Positions 35,984-43,856 are shown, numbered from the stretch's first letter. The stretch: DNA of 64,000 bases from Arthrobacter oryzae (GCF_030812315.1 NZ_JAUSSM010000001.1:558001-622000); one strand, 5' to 3'. The notes: generated from the letters alone by a model not told the origin. Numbers and translations are program-made.

Positions 35984-37315
35984 ATGACCGCAACTTCACA
36001 CGTCGATTCAGAGGCGGGCCCCAGCAGCAAGCATGAGGAACGAAAAGTCCTCGCGGGCACGCTGGTCGGCACCACCATCGAGTGGTACGACTTCTTCATC
36101 TTCGCCCAGCTGACGGGCACTCTGCTGTCACCGCTGTTTCTTACCCCGCTGCAGCAGTCCAACCCTGGGCTTGCCCAAATCCTCTCCTTCGCCCTCATTG
36201 GTATCAGCTTCCTCTTCCGGCCCCTTGGGGCCGTTATTGCCGGCCACCTGGGCGACCGCCTTGGCCGCAAGGCCATGCTCGTCTTTACCCTCGTCATGAT
36301 GGGTGCCGCGACGGCGCTGATCGGCGTGCTGCCTACGTACACCCAGATCGGGGTTCTGGCTCCGATTCTCCTGATCCTCCTCCGGATCATCCAGGGCTTC
36401 TCCGCCGGCGGTGAGTGGGGCGGCGCCGCCCTGATGGCCGTGGAGCATGCACCAATGAGCAAGCGGGGGATCTTCGGCGCGTACCCCCAGATCGGCGTTC
36501 CCGTCGGCATGATCCTCGCCACGGGCCTGCTGTTCTTCCTGCGGAGCGGCATGTCTCCGGCCGACTTCGACGCATGGGGCTGGCGTGTACCGTTCCTGCT
36601 GTCTATCGTGCTGATTGTGGTGGGCTACCTCATTCGCCGCGCTGTTGCGGAAAGCCCGGTGTTCCGCGAGATGGCTGCCCGTAAGGCCGAGAGCAAGGCC
36701 CCGCTGGGAGAGCTCATCCGCCATCACAAGAAGCCGGTCCTCTACTCGACCATGATCTTCATCGCCAACAACGCCGCCGGATACCTCCTGATTGCGTTCT
36801 TCATTTCCTACGCAACGCGCTCGCTGCAAATGCCCGCACCGCAGGTCCTGCTCGCCACGACGCTGGCCTCCTTTGGCTGGCTGATCTTTACGCTGGTCGG
36901 CGGCTGGCTCTCGGACAAGATCGGCCGGGTCAAGACCTTCCTGGCGGGCTATGCCATCGTCTTTGCCTGGATGATTCCGATGTTCGCCCTCATCGACACC
37001 AAGGACATCGTGCTCTACGGCGTGGCGCTGTTCGTCCTGACGATCGGCCTGGGCCTGTCCTACGGCCCGATGTCCGCCATGTACGCGGAAATGTTCCCGG
37101 CGAATGTCCGCTACTCGGGCATCTCGATCGGCTACGCCTTCGGCGCGATCCTGGGCGGTGCGTTCGCGGCCACCATCGCGGAATGGCTGCTGCAGACCAC
37201 CAAGTGGACCGGGTCCATCGGCATCTACATCATGATCCTGTGCGTCATTTCCGCCGTCGGCGTACTGCTGGCGAAGGAGACCAAGGGGAACCTGCTCGGG
37301 GTGAGCCGCCACTAG
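35984..37315 (+). CDS. MHS-family MFS transporter (aromatic acid / organic acid symporter type)
   Basis: This 443-residue, 12-segment transporter belongs to the metabolite:H+ symporter group (ShiA/ProP-like). It starts with the hallmark GTTIEWYDFFIF and has motif A GHLGDRLGRKAML, RIIQGFSAGGEWGGA and the second motif A LSDKIGRVKTF. The ATG 35984 is preceded by GGAG five bases away. It probably imports the substrate of the HpaB-type enzyme, although it has its own promoter region. Confidence 0.92.
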   Translation: MTATSHVDSEAGPSSKHEERKVLAGTLVGTTIEWYDFFIFAQLTGTLLSPLFLTPLQQSNPGLAQILSFALIGISFLFRPLGAVIAGHLGDRLGRKAMLVFTLVMMGAATALIGVLPTYTQIGVLAPILLILLRIIQGFSAGGEWGGAALMAVEHAPMSKRGIFGAYPQIGVPVGMILATGLLFFLRSGMSPADFDAWGWRVPFLLSIVLIVVGYLIRRAVAESPVFREMAARKAESKAPLGELIRHHKKPVLYSTMIFIANNAAGYLLIAFFISYATRSLQMPAPQVLLATTLASFGWLIFTLVGGWLSDKIGRVKTFLAGYAIVFAWMIPMFALIDTKDIVLYGVALFVLTIGLGLSYGPMSAMYAEMFPANVRYSGISIGYAFGAILGGAFAATIAEWLLQTTKWTGSIGIYIMILCVISAVGVLLAKETKGNLLGVSRH

Positions 37316-37333
37316 GCGGAGTCCCCGGAAGGA

Positions 37334-37375
37334 AACGGCGGGCACGGACCGGTGGTCTGTGCCCGCCGTTCTTTT
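37334..37375 (+). terminator. Intrinsic terminator of the MHS transporter
   Basis: A 17-bp stem with one G-U pair (37334-37350 with 37354-37370) and a 3-nt loop is followed by CTTTT. Confidence 0.88.
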
Positions 37376-37430
37376 GCGCCGGACGCTACGACTTCCGCCA
37401 ACGTCGTCCTCTAGCGGTGGCGGCGCGGCG

Positions 37431-37943
37431 TTAGGAGCCGTACGCCGGAAGCGCCACGTTGCAGTCCGCGGCTTTCAACGGCGCCCCCAGGCTGAGCAGA
37501 GTCGTGCCCTTGGCTGAGAGGCTAAGGCTGGCGCCATGCCGGTCGGAAGACTTGATGACTGTCCAGCCGCCAGGAACGTCCGCGAGCTTCTCCACCTTGG
37601 TGAAATGAAACTTTTCCAGCACCGGGTTCACCGCAGCCATAACCTCCTTAAAGCGGGGTGAGGCCTTCTCAAGGCCCTGCTTCGATTCATACGATGCCGG
37701 ATGAAAGCTGCAGCCCTGTCCGTCCTCGCGTGGTCCAAGGTGCTCCGTTGCCTCACGGCTCCACTCAACAGTGGGAAATTTTGCCGAGAGTGCTGCCATC
37801 AATTCCCGGGTCATGGACCGGTAGTGGGGCACGCCATCCTCAATGGACAGCGGCGCGATGGACGGCGGCTCGGTGGCCGAGCAGCCGGAAAGCAGCATCA
37901 CAAGGGTTGCGGCAGCAGCTGCCCATGGTCGTAGTGCCTGCAT
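37431..37943 (-). CDS. Predicted lipoprotein of unknown function
   Basis: This 170-residue protein has a type II signal peptide: hydrophobic MQALRPWAAAAATLVMLL then lipobox L-S-G-C at about residue 20. The mature domain has two cysteines (GQGCSFHPASYES and AADCNVALP) that could pair. I chose ATG 37943 because it gives a standard signal peptide; the open frame runs further upstream but into a segment covered by the divergent lipoprotein-like frame. The domain is unassigned, of the small actinobacterial secreted lipoprotein type. Confidence 0.7.
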   Translation of the reverse strand: MQALRPWAAAAATLVMLLSGCSATEPPSIAPLSIEDGVPHYRSMTRELMAALSAKFPTVEWSREATEHLGPREDGQGCSFHPASYESKQGLEKASPRFKEVMAAVNPVLEKFHFTKVEKLADVPGGWTVIKSSDRHGASLSLSAKGTTLLSLGAPLKAADCNVALPAYGS

Positions 37944-37959
37944 CGATAGCGCCTCCCGG

Positions 37960-38226
37960 CTGACGTTCTTCAGTAGACTTTTCAGCCGGCTGTGTGCCGC
38001 CGTGTTCGTCACGAGTCTCGCCATCCCGCTGGTAGCCTGCGCGCCGGCGGCCCAACCCCAGGGCCCAACGATGGGTCTTTCCACAGCCAAGGAGTCAACA
38101 CCAAACCAGCAGGACGAGCTCATGTCGGCCGTCGCGTCGGACGACGTCTCCTCGACCGTACAGTCCGAGACATCCGGCGCCCTGTTCGAGTGCGAGGCCG
38201 GAGGCTACTACTGGCCCGGGACCTAG
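37960..38226 (+). pseudogene. Truncated lipoprotein-like ORF lacking a normal start
   Basis: The frame encodes a basic n-region, a hydrophobic core and a lipobox (L-V-A-C, Cys at about residue 27), then about 60 residues ending YYWPGT. No ATG, GTG or TTG lies between the preceding gene's 5' end and the signal sequence; CTG 37960 is the only plausible start, 17 bp from the divergent lipoprotein ATG. The C-terminus stops abruptly at the edge of the hydrolase gene. It looks like the N-terminal half of a longer secreted protein cut off during rearrangement, but a short functional lipoprotein with a CTG start is possible. Confidence 0.45.
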
Positions 38227-39050
38227 ACGCTCAGGAAGTCGATAGCGCCCTGCTTGAAGGCCCTGCTGGTGATCACGTTGCTGTGGTTCCTGCCCGGTAT
38301 CAGCAATTGCTCAACGAGCGACCCTGACTTGGCGCCCAGTTCGGCGAGCTCGGGCATAGTGGCGGCGCGGTCGTCCTTTTCGCCGGCCACGAGCAGCATC
38401 GGCATGTGGGGGATGGCTTCGGCCGGGTCAAAGGGCTCGCCCTTGATTGCTTCCACGAGGGACAGTAGGGCAAAGATGTTGTTGCTCGGCAGCCCCTGCG
38501 CCATCTTCAGCAGCCCGGCAGTGGATTCGTCCGCGATGGGGGTGCCGTCGGCCAGGTAGCGCTGCGCGGCCACCAGGTCAAAGGCGGCCAGCGGGTCCGC
38601 GATGTTGGGGCCCCCGAGCACCAGCCGGTGAACCAGTTCCGGCTGGGTGGCCCCGAATTCCCAGGCGAGCCGTGATCCCAGCGAGTAGCCGATGACGTCG
38701 AGCCCGCTGACTGGGTCACCGTCCCGCAAAGGACGGGCGCCGGCGTCGAACGCCACCTGCAGGAGGTCCGCCCGGATCCTGCTTGGGCTGTAGGAGTCCA
38801 TGTCTTCCGGGGCCCCGCTGCGGCCGTGACCAGGCAGGTCCACGGTGATGACACGGCGGCCGGCTTCCAGCAGGGCGGCCAGCCAGCCGGTGTCCTCCCA
38901 GTTCAGCTTGGTGGAGGAGGAAAATCCGTGGAGCAGCAGGACGGGCCGCAGTCCGGCGTCGGCCGCCGGCTCATGCACCTCCACGTAAAGCTGGGGGTCG
39001 GTGCCCTCCACGGTGTGGTGGTGCTGCTCGCCGGTGTGCCTGCCGCTCAT
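38223..39050 (-). CDS. Alpha/beta hydrolase encoded with the 2-oxoacid dehydrogenase genes
   Basis: The product has 275 residues. LLLHGFSSSTKLNWEDTGW forms the oxyanion region, G-Y-S-L-G has nucleophile Ser123, the acid is Asp226 or 227 (GEKDDR) and the histidine is His256 (GRNHSNV). In acetoin dehydrogenase E2 (AcoC) a lipoyl domain is fused to an alpha/beta-hydrolase domain; here the lipoyl protein is encoded just upstream as a separate ORF. I chose ATG 39050, which has AGGA eight bases upstream and lies 4 bp after the lipoyl gene stop. It may act as the acyltransferase half of a split E2. Confidence 0.82.
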   Translation of the reverse strand: MSGRHTGEQHHHTVEGTDPQLYVEVHEPAADAGLRPVLLLHGFSSSTKLNWEDTGWLAALLEAGRRVITVDLPGHGRSGAPEDMDSYSPSRIRADLLQVAFDAGARPLRDGDPVSGLDVIGYSLGSRLAWEFGATQPELVHRLVLGGPNIADPLAAFDLVAAQRYLADGTPIADESTAGLLKMAQGLPSNNIFALLSLVEAIKGEPFDPAEAIPHMPMLLVAGEKDDRAATMPELAELGAKSGSLVEQLLIPGRNHSNVITSRAFKQGAIDFLSV

Positions 39051-39054
39051 GGTG

Positions 39055-39384
39055 TCAGTCCTCATCAAGTACGGCGCTCAGGCGGACCCGGCGCTTCGGT
39101 GCCTCTTCCTTCGGGACCGTGCCCACGATGCCGGCAGTGTTGTCCGGCACCTCAAACACAATCAAGGGCTCGCCGACATTGATCTTGTCGCCGGGCCCGC
39201 CGTGGATACGCACCACTTTACCTGCCTGCGGACTGGGCAGTTCAACAGCCGATTTGGTGGTTTCCACCTCGACGAGGGGCTGGTTCCGTTCCACCTGGTC
39301 GCCGGGCGAAACCAGCCATTCCAGCACGGTCGCCTCGATCAGGCCTTCGCCGAGATCGGGAAGCGGGAAGGAAATTTCAGCCAC
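39055..39384 (-). CDS. Stand-alone lipoyl-domain protein (E2 fragment-like)
   Basis: This 109-residue protein is a complete lipoyl domain (about residues 2-80) beginning SFPLPDLGEGLIEATV, with the lipoylated lysine at Lys44 in ETTKSAVE. It has no peripheral-subunit-binding domain and no catalytic acyltransferase domain, whereas ordinary E2 proteins are about 400-500 residues. The last ~30 residues are charged. The GTG start overlaps the E1 beta stop by 8 nt. It carries acyl intermediates, but the transferase must be elsewhere; the adjacent alpha/beta hydrolase is the candidate. Confidence 0.85.
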   Translation of the reverse strand: MAEISFPLPDLGEGLIEATVLEWLVSPGDQVERNQPLVEVETTKSAVELPSPQAGKVVRIHGGPGDKINVGEPLIVFEVPDNTAGIVGTVPKEEAPKRRVRLSAVLDED

Positions 39385-40441
39385 GGCGGTACTCCAATAC
39401 TCGCTGGATGCCAAAGAGGATCCGGTCAATGTTCGGGATGTATTCGTCTTCGAGGTCGCCGGAGGGATACGGGACGTCAAAGCCGGTAATTCGCTCCACA
39501 GGAGCTTTGAGGGTGTCGAAGCAGCCCTGCGTGACCAGCTGGGCCACCTCTGCGCCCAGCCCTGAGGTCAGCGGCGCTTCATGGACGACGACGGCGCGCC
39601 GCGTCTTCCGCACGGACGCCACCAGCGCGGCTTCGTCGATGGGCTTTAGCCAGCGCAAGTCCAGCACTTCGACGTCGATCCCGTCCTCGGCGGCCAGCTC
39701 GGCCACCTGCAGGCAGCGGGCCACCATGGCCCCCCATGCGACGAGGGTCACGTGCCGGCCCGCGCGCATGACGTTGGCGCCGGTGGGGGAATCCCCGGCG
39801 GGAGAGTCTGACCCGTCTGCGGAGTCGAAGTTGACCCCGCCTTTCTGCCAGTAGCGGGACTTCGGTTCCATAAAGATCACCGGGTCCGGCCGGGTGGCGG
39901 CGTACTTGAGCAGGTGGTAGGCCTCGTGCGGGTTCGACGGCGAGACTACCTTGAGGCCCGGAACGTGGGCAAAGAGTGCCTCGAGGCTTTCGCCGTGGTG
40001 CTCAGGGGCGCGGATGCCCCCAAAGCTGGGCACACGCAGGGTGACCGGCATCGGCATGGTGCCCCGGCTGCGGTAGTTCATCCGGGCGATCTGGCAGACG
40101 ATCTGGTTGATGGCCGGGTAGGCGAAGCCGTCGAACTGGACTTCGGGGATCGGGTGGAAGCCGGCCATCGCCAGGCCGACGGACATGCCGAGGATGCCGG
40201 ACTCGGCGAGAGGGGTGTCAAAAACCCTGCCTGTTCCGTACTTCGCCTGGAGCCCGTCCGTTATGCGGAACACGCCGCCCAGCCGCCCGCAGTCCTCGCC
40301 GAAGATCAGCGCTTTCGGATTCCCGGCCAGCACCTCATCGAGGGCCCGGTTCAGCGCCTGCTGCATGGAAAGCTGTTCAACTCCGTGGTTGGGAGTTCCA
40401 TCGGCCATGGCGGCCTCGCTTTCAAGGATGGCGTTAGACAT
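39377..40441 (-). CDS. 2-oxoacid dehydrogenase E1 component, beta subunit
   Basis: This 354-residue subunit has a transketolase-like pyrimidine-binding fold: IFGEDCGRLGGVFRITDGL, FDTPLAESGILGMSVGLAMAG, and the C-terminal LRWLKPIDE ... VVVHEAPLTSGLGAEVA region. It pairs with the E1 alpha subunit to decarboxylate a 2-oxoacid or acetoin-type substrate. ATG 40441 overlaps the E1 alpha stop by 8 nt and gives the expected N-terminus. A roughly 15-residue Asp/Ser-rich insert near residue 215 is unusual for the family. Confidence 0.93.
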   Translation of the reverse strand: MSNAILESEAAMADGTPNHGVEQLSMQQALNRALDEVLAGNPKALIFGEDCGRLGGVFRITDGLQAKYGTGRVFDTPLAESGILGMSVGLAMAGFHPIPEVQFDGFAYPAINQIVCQIARMNYRSRGTMPMPVTLRVPSFGGIRAPEHHGESLEALFAHVPGLKVVSPSNPHEAYHLLKYAATRPDPVIFMEPKSRYWQKGGVNFDSADGSDSPAGDSPTGANVMRAGRHVTLVAWGAMVARCLQVAELAAEDGIDVEVLDLRWLKPIDEAALVASVRKTRRAVVVHEAPLTSGLGAEVAQLVTQGCFDTLKAPVERITGFDVPYPSGDLEDEYIPNIDRILFGIQRVLEYRRG

Positions 40442-41531
40442 GCTCGGACTCCTCGCGCCAGTTGGCTGCCTGGGCCTGCAGCGCAGGCGTGGTTTCCTGG
40501 AAGACCAGGTCGAACATTTCACTGCCGGGGCGGGAACCGAGCGCCTGGACGCCGGCGCGGATTTCTTCCTCTTCGCTCTTGGCGGCGGCGAGGGCTTCGG
40601 CGAAGAAGGCTTCGTCGGCGACGCCGTCGGCGAGCAGCCGCCGCCGGAACCGCTCCAGCGGGTCCTCCCCGGCGTCGTCGCGCTCTTCGTTCAGTGAGCG
40701 GTAGCGGCCCGGATCATCGGAGGTGGAGTGCGGGCCGCGGCGGTAGGTCATGGCCTCGATGAGGGCCGGGCCGTTGCCTGCCCGGCAGTGCGCAAACGCC
40801 CGCCGGGTCGCTTCGACCACGGCGACGACGTCGTTCCCGTCAATCCGGAGGGCCGGGATGCCGTATCCGGCCGCACGGGCGGCCACGGAGCCGCCGGCCA
40901 CCTGGCGTTCTGTGGGGACCGAGATGGCCCAGCCGTTGTTCTGGACGAAGAAGACGACGGGGGCCTTCATGACTGCCGCGAAGTTCATGGCCTCATGCAC
41001 ATCGCCTTGGGACGAGGCGCCGTCACCGAAGTAGGTCATGGCCACGCCGAGAGTGCCGTCGGCGGGGCGGGACAGCGTCTGGCCGTGGGCCCAGCCCACG
41101 GCGTGGAGCACGGAGCCGCCCACCACGGCCTGGATCGGCGCCAGCCGGGATTCCTGCGGATCGTACAGGCCGCCGTGCCAGGTGGCCTTGTGCGTGGACA
41201 TGTACGCCACCATGTCCACTCCCATGGCCCGGGCAACACCCATTTCCCGGTAGGTGGGAAAGACGAAGTCGCGGGCAGTGTCCACGGCGTAGCCGCTTCC
41301 CACCTGGGCCGCCTCCTGGCCGAGTTCGGGGGCGTAGCCGGGGATGAGTCCCTGGCGTTGCCAGGCGATGGCCGAGGCATCCAGGTGCCGGACGGCCACC
41401 ATCAGCGAATACAGTTCGCGGAGCTGGCCGGCGGTCAGCGGCTCGGCCGGAAGACCGGACAGTTGCTCGTAGCGTGGTTCCGACGGCGGGCCGGCATCAT
41501 TGCCGGCGGTCGGGGTAAGCGGGGTATCCAT
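40434..41531 (-). CDS. 2-oxoacid dehydrogenase E1 component, alpha subunit
   Basis: This 365-residue thiamin-diphosphate subunit has the GDG-(26)-NN motif, GDGASSQGD at 169 to NN at 198-199, and RRGPHSTSDDPGRYR, whose STSDD phosphorylation-loop region is typical of branched-chain oxoacid-type E1 alpha. Specificity could be branched-chain oxoacid, pyruvate or acetoin. ATG 41531 is chosen because TAGGGT ends 7 nt before it. It heads a four-gene operon with E1 beta, the lipoyl protein and the hydrolase. Confidence 0.93.
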   Translation of the reverse strand: MDTPLTPTAGNDAGPPSEPRYEQLSGLPAEPLTAGQLRELYSLMVAVRHLDASAIAWQRQGLIPGYAPELGQEAAQVGSGYAVDTARDFVFPTYREMGVARAMGVDMVAYMSTHKATWHGGLYDPQESRLAPIQAVVGGSVLHAVGWAHGQTLSRPADGTLGVAMTYFGDGASSQGDVHEAMNFAAVMKAPVVFFVQNNGWAISVPTERQVAGGSVAARAAGYGIPALRIDGNDVVAVVEATRRAFAHCRAGNGPALIEAMTYRRGPHSTSDDPGRYRSLNEERDDAGEDPLERFRRRLLADGVADEAFFAEALAAAKSEEEEIRAGVQALGSRPGSEMFDLVFQETTPALQAQAANWREESEHV

Positions 41532-41535
41532 AGCT

Positions 41536-41549
41536 GTGACCCTAGTCAC
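41536..41549 (-). promoter_or_regulatory. E1 alpha promoter with overlapping GTGAC-N4-GTCAC palindrome
   Basis: The -10 box TAGGGT (41544-41539, minus) lies inside a perfect 5-bp inverted repeat with a 4-nt centre. A bound protein would occlude the promoter. About 40-90 bp further upstream CAAATTGC (41588-41595) and GCAATTTG (41629-41636) form another inverted pair. Confidence 0.5.
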
Positions 41550-41691
41550 GGGCGGAAGGCTAGGCAATCAGCTCAGGGTTCACTGACCAAATTGCCGGAA
41601 GCTGTCATGGATGGAGCTGCAATGCATAGCAATTTGTGCAGCATCCTCGGGGTTGGTCCGCAGGCCGCGTCACCCAACCAGGTAGCAGTTA

Positions 41692-41719
41692 ATGTCGTTT
41701 TGAGCGCTCATAACGACAT
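41692..41719. repeat. 28-bp near-perfect palindrome with TGAGCGCTCA core
   Basis: Two 14-bp arms meet without a spacer, with one T-T mismatch pair (41700/41711). The 10-bp centre TGAGCGCTCA is the classic symmetric LacI/GalR-type operator core. It lies between the permease stop (41760) and the E1 alpha start (41531), both minus strand. Flanking segments CCCAACCAGGTAGC (41674-41687) and the repeats at 41725-41756 extend the symmetry. Confidence 0.7.
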
Positions 41720-41724
41720 CTATT

Positions 41725-41756
41725 GCGACCTAGTTGGGCTGCGACCTGGTTGGGAT
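41725..41756. repeat. Tandem 16-bp direct repeat
   Basis: Two copies starting GCGACCT and containing GTTGGG match at 14 of 16 positions (41725-41740, 41741-41756). Each is also the inverted complement of 41674-41687 (12 and 13 of 14 matches). Confidence 0.65.
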
Positions 41757-41759
41757 GCG

Positions 41760-43145
41760 TTACTGGGTGAGGCTGTCCTGGCGCGATGCGGCGACCTTGG
41801 CGCCGATCCGGCATGCTGCGGCGATAGCGGCGATCAGGATGATGGTGCTCACCAGCTGCCGGCTGCTGTCGGTGTTGCTGAACCCGACGGCGAAGATCAG
41901 GGCCAGCAGGACCAGCCCGAAAATCGTCAGGCCCGGGAAGCCCTTCATCCGGAGCGGAAGTTCGGTGCCGTCGCGGTCGGCCCTGCGGCGCAGGATCAGC
42001 TGCGAGACGAGAGCCGAACCCCAGACCATGAGGCAGGTGGAGCCCACGAGCTGGAAGAGCGCCGGGAGGATCTGCTCCGGGAAAAGCAGCTCCAGCACGG
42101 CGGCGATGAAGCCGAAGGCCACGGACACGCCGACGGCGACCATCGGCACCCTGGCCTTGTTCAGCTTCGACAGGAAGAGCGGGGCTTCGCCGCGCTCCGC
42201 CAGGGAGTAGATCATCCTGGATGCGCCGTAGAGATTCGCGTTGAGTGCGGACAACAGGGCGACGACTGCCACGAGGGTGATGGCTGTGCCGGCTCCGGGG
42301 ATCCGGGCGGCATCGAGGACTCCGGCGAAGGGCGACGCCAGTGATTCGGACGTGGCCGGGAGGACGGCGGCAATGACAAAGACGGAGCCGATGTAGAACA
42401 CGAGGATTCGCCACAGCACCGTACGGATTGCCTGGCCCACGCTGTGGCGGGGGTTCTCGGTTTCGGCGGCGGCCACGCTCACGATCTCGGTGCCGCCGAA
42501 GGCGAAGATCACCACGAACAGCGCGGCGGCAATTCCGCCGAGGCCTTCCGGGGCGAAGTTCCCGGTGATGTTGGCAAGGCCCGGGCTCGCCACTTCCGGG
42601 AGCAGGCCCAAGAGCAGTGCGGTGCCGATGCCCAGGAACAGCAGGATCGCGGCGACCTTGAGGATCGCGAACCAGAACTCGAATTCGCCGAAGTTGCTCA
42701 CGCCGGCCAGGTTGATGGCGGTGAACACGGCCATGAACGCGAGGGCCAGGGCCCAGGCGGGAATGACCGGCCACACGGTGAAGAGCAGGCCGGCCGCGCC
42801 GAGGGCCTCGGCTGCGATGACCACCACCAGCTGCAGCCACCACAGCCAGCCCACTGTGGCGCCGGCGGTGCGTCCCATGGCCTTTTCGGCGTAGACGGAA
42901 AAGGCGCCGCTGTTGGGGTTGGCCGCGGCCATTTCGCCCAGGGCCCACATCACCAGGATGATCAGTGTGCCGGCCACGAGGTAGGAAATCAGTACGGCGG
43001 GCCCGGCGGCCTGGATGCCTGCTCCCGAGCCGAGGAACAGCCCGGCGCCAATGGCGCTTCCCAGTCCCATCATGGTGAGCTGGCGGGGTTTCATGCTGTG
43101 CCCGAGACTTGTGGTGGGGCGCTCTGCGGTGGACTTCATCGTCAT
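41760..43145 (-). CDS. APC-superfamily amino acid permease (AAT family)
   Basis: This 461-residue protein has 12 hydrophobic segments. The early SMKPRQLTMMGLGSAIGAGL block, followed by the FAFGGTEIVSVAAAETENP segment, is diagnostic of proton-coupled amino acid importers such as AroP and CycA. The start ATG 43145 has AGAAGG nine bases upstream. It is divergent from an Lrp/AsnC gene and upstream of the 2-oxoacid dehydrogenase operon on the same strand, which suggests import of an amino acid whose oxoacid is then decarboxylated. Confidence 0.93.
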   Translation of the reverse strand: MTMKSTAERPTTSLGHSMKPRQLTMMGLGSAIGAGLFLGSGAGIQAAGPAVLISYLVAGTLIILVMWALGEMAAANPNSGAFSVYAEKAMGRTAGATVGWLWWLQLVVVIAAEALGAAGLLFTVWPVIPAWALALAFMAVFTAINLAGVSNFGEFEFWFAILKVAAILLFLGIGTALLLGLLPEVASPGLANITGNFAPEGLGGIAAALFVVIFAFGGTEIVSVAAAETENPRHSVGQAIRTVLWRILVFYIGSVFVIAAVLPATSESLASPFAGVLDAARIPGAGTAITLVAVVALLSALNANLYGASRMIYSLAERGEAPLFLSKLNKARVPMVAVGVSVAFGFIAAVLELLFPEQILPALFQLVGSTCLMVWGSALVSQLILRRRADRDGTELPLRMKGFPGLTIFGLVLLALIFAVGFSNTDSSRQLVSTIILIAAIAAACRIGAKVAASRQDSLTQ

Positions 43146-43317
43146 GCTTGCGAACCTTCTTGTGGTCGTTGGGTGGTCCTTTTGGGACAACTTGAATTTA
43201 CCGCCCCGGCCAAGCCTCTTCGCACGCCGTTCGTGAGAGCATGGTGGCAGTTTGCAGGTACATCGTCGTTTTATTCGGTGATTTGTGACCTGGCCCGCGA
43301 GCTTGGAAGGAAATTCG

Positions 43318-43788
43318 ATGAATGTGGACGAGATCGACGCCAAAATTGTCCGATTCTTCACGGATTCGCCCAAGGCCTCGGTGCTTGAAGCCTCGCGTGT
43401 CCTGAAGATCGCCCGTGCCACCGTCCAGTCCCGGCTGGACCGGATGGCGGCGGGCGGGGTCATCGGATCGTGGGTGCCCCAGCCGGATCCGGCACACTTC
43501 GGCTATCCGGTGGTGGCGTTCTGTTCGCTCACCATCAATCAGGACCTGGGGCATGATGCGGTGGTCGAGGCGCTGGCGCGCATCCCCGAACTGATCGAGA
43601 TCCACACCGTGTCAGGCAGCTCGGACCTGATGGCCCGGATCGCGGCCAGGTCCAACCCGGACCTGCAGCGGGTCCTCGATGCCATGATCGCCACCAGGAC
43701 GGTGCTGAGGGCCTCGTCCGTGATTGTCCTGAACACGCATTTCCAAGGCCGGACACTGCCGCTGCTGGAAGCTGCCGCCGCAATGTGA
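43318..43788 (+). CDS. Lrp/AsnC-family transcriptional regulator
   Basis: This 156-residue protein has an N-terminal helix-turn-helix (about residues 5-50, EIDAKIVRFFTDSPKASVLEASRVL) and a RAM effector domain. ATG 43318 follows GGAAGG. It is divergent from the amino acid permease across 172 bp. Lrp-type regulators such as Pseudomonas BkdR control branched-chain oxoacid dehydrogenase genes, so control of the permease and possibly of the E1 operon beyond it is a reasonable inference. Confidence 0.9.
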   Translation: MNVDEIDAKIVRFFTDSPKASVLEASRVLKIARATVQSRLDRMAAGGVIGSWVPQPDPAHFGYPVVAFCSLTINQDLGHDAVVEALARIPELIEIHTVSGSSDLMARIAARSNPDLQRVLDAMIATRTVLRASSVIVLNTHFQGRTLPLLEAAAAM

Positions 43789-43825
43789 CCTGAAACATTT
43801 TGCCTACTGGCGCTGCAGCCGTACC

Positions 43826-43856
43826 ATTAGTTCTAGTCATATTGACTATAACTAAT
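43826..43856. promoter_or_regulatory. 31-bp palindrome, probable NrtR operator of the NAD operon
   Basis: Arms ATTAGTT-N-TAGTCA and TGACTA-N-AACTAAT surround a TAT centre; only one arm position (43833/43849) fails to pair. A TTGCCT-16-TACCAT promoter candidate (43800-43827) would place transcription start within the palindrome, so binding would repress. It is 74 bp before the nrtR start. Confidence 0.75.

Noticed and set aside
36128-37345. 405-codon minus-strand frame opposite the MHS transporter
   Set aside because: His/Asp/Gln-rich antisense translation without any motif.
40728-42344. 538-codon plus-strand frame spanning E1 alpha and permease antisense
   Set aside because: It crosses an intergenic region and two genes on the other strand; composition is that of a shadow frame.
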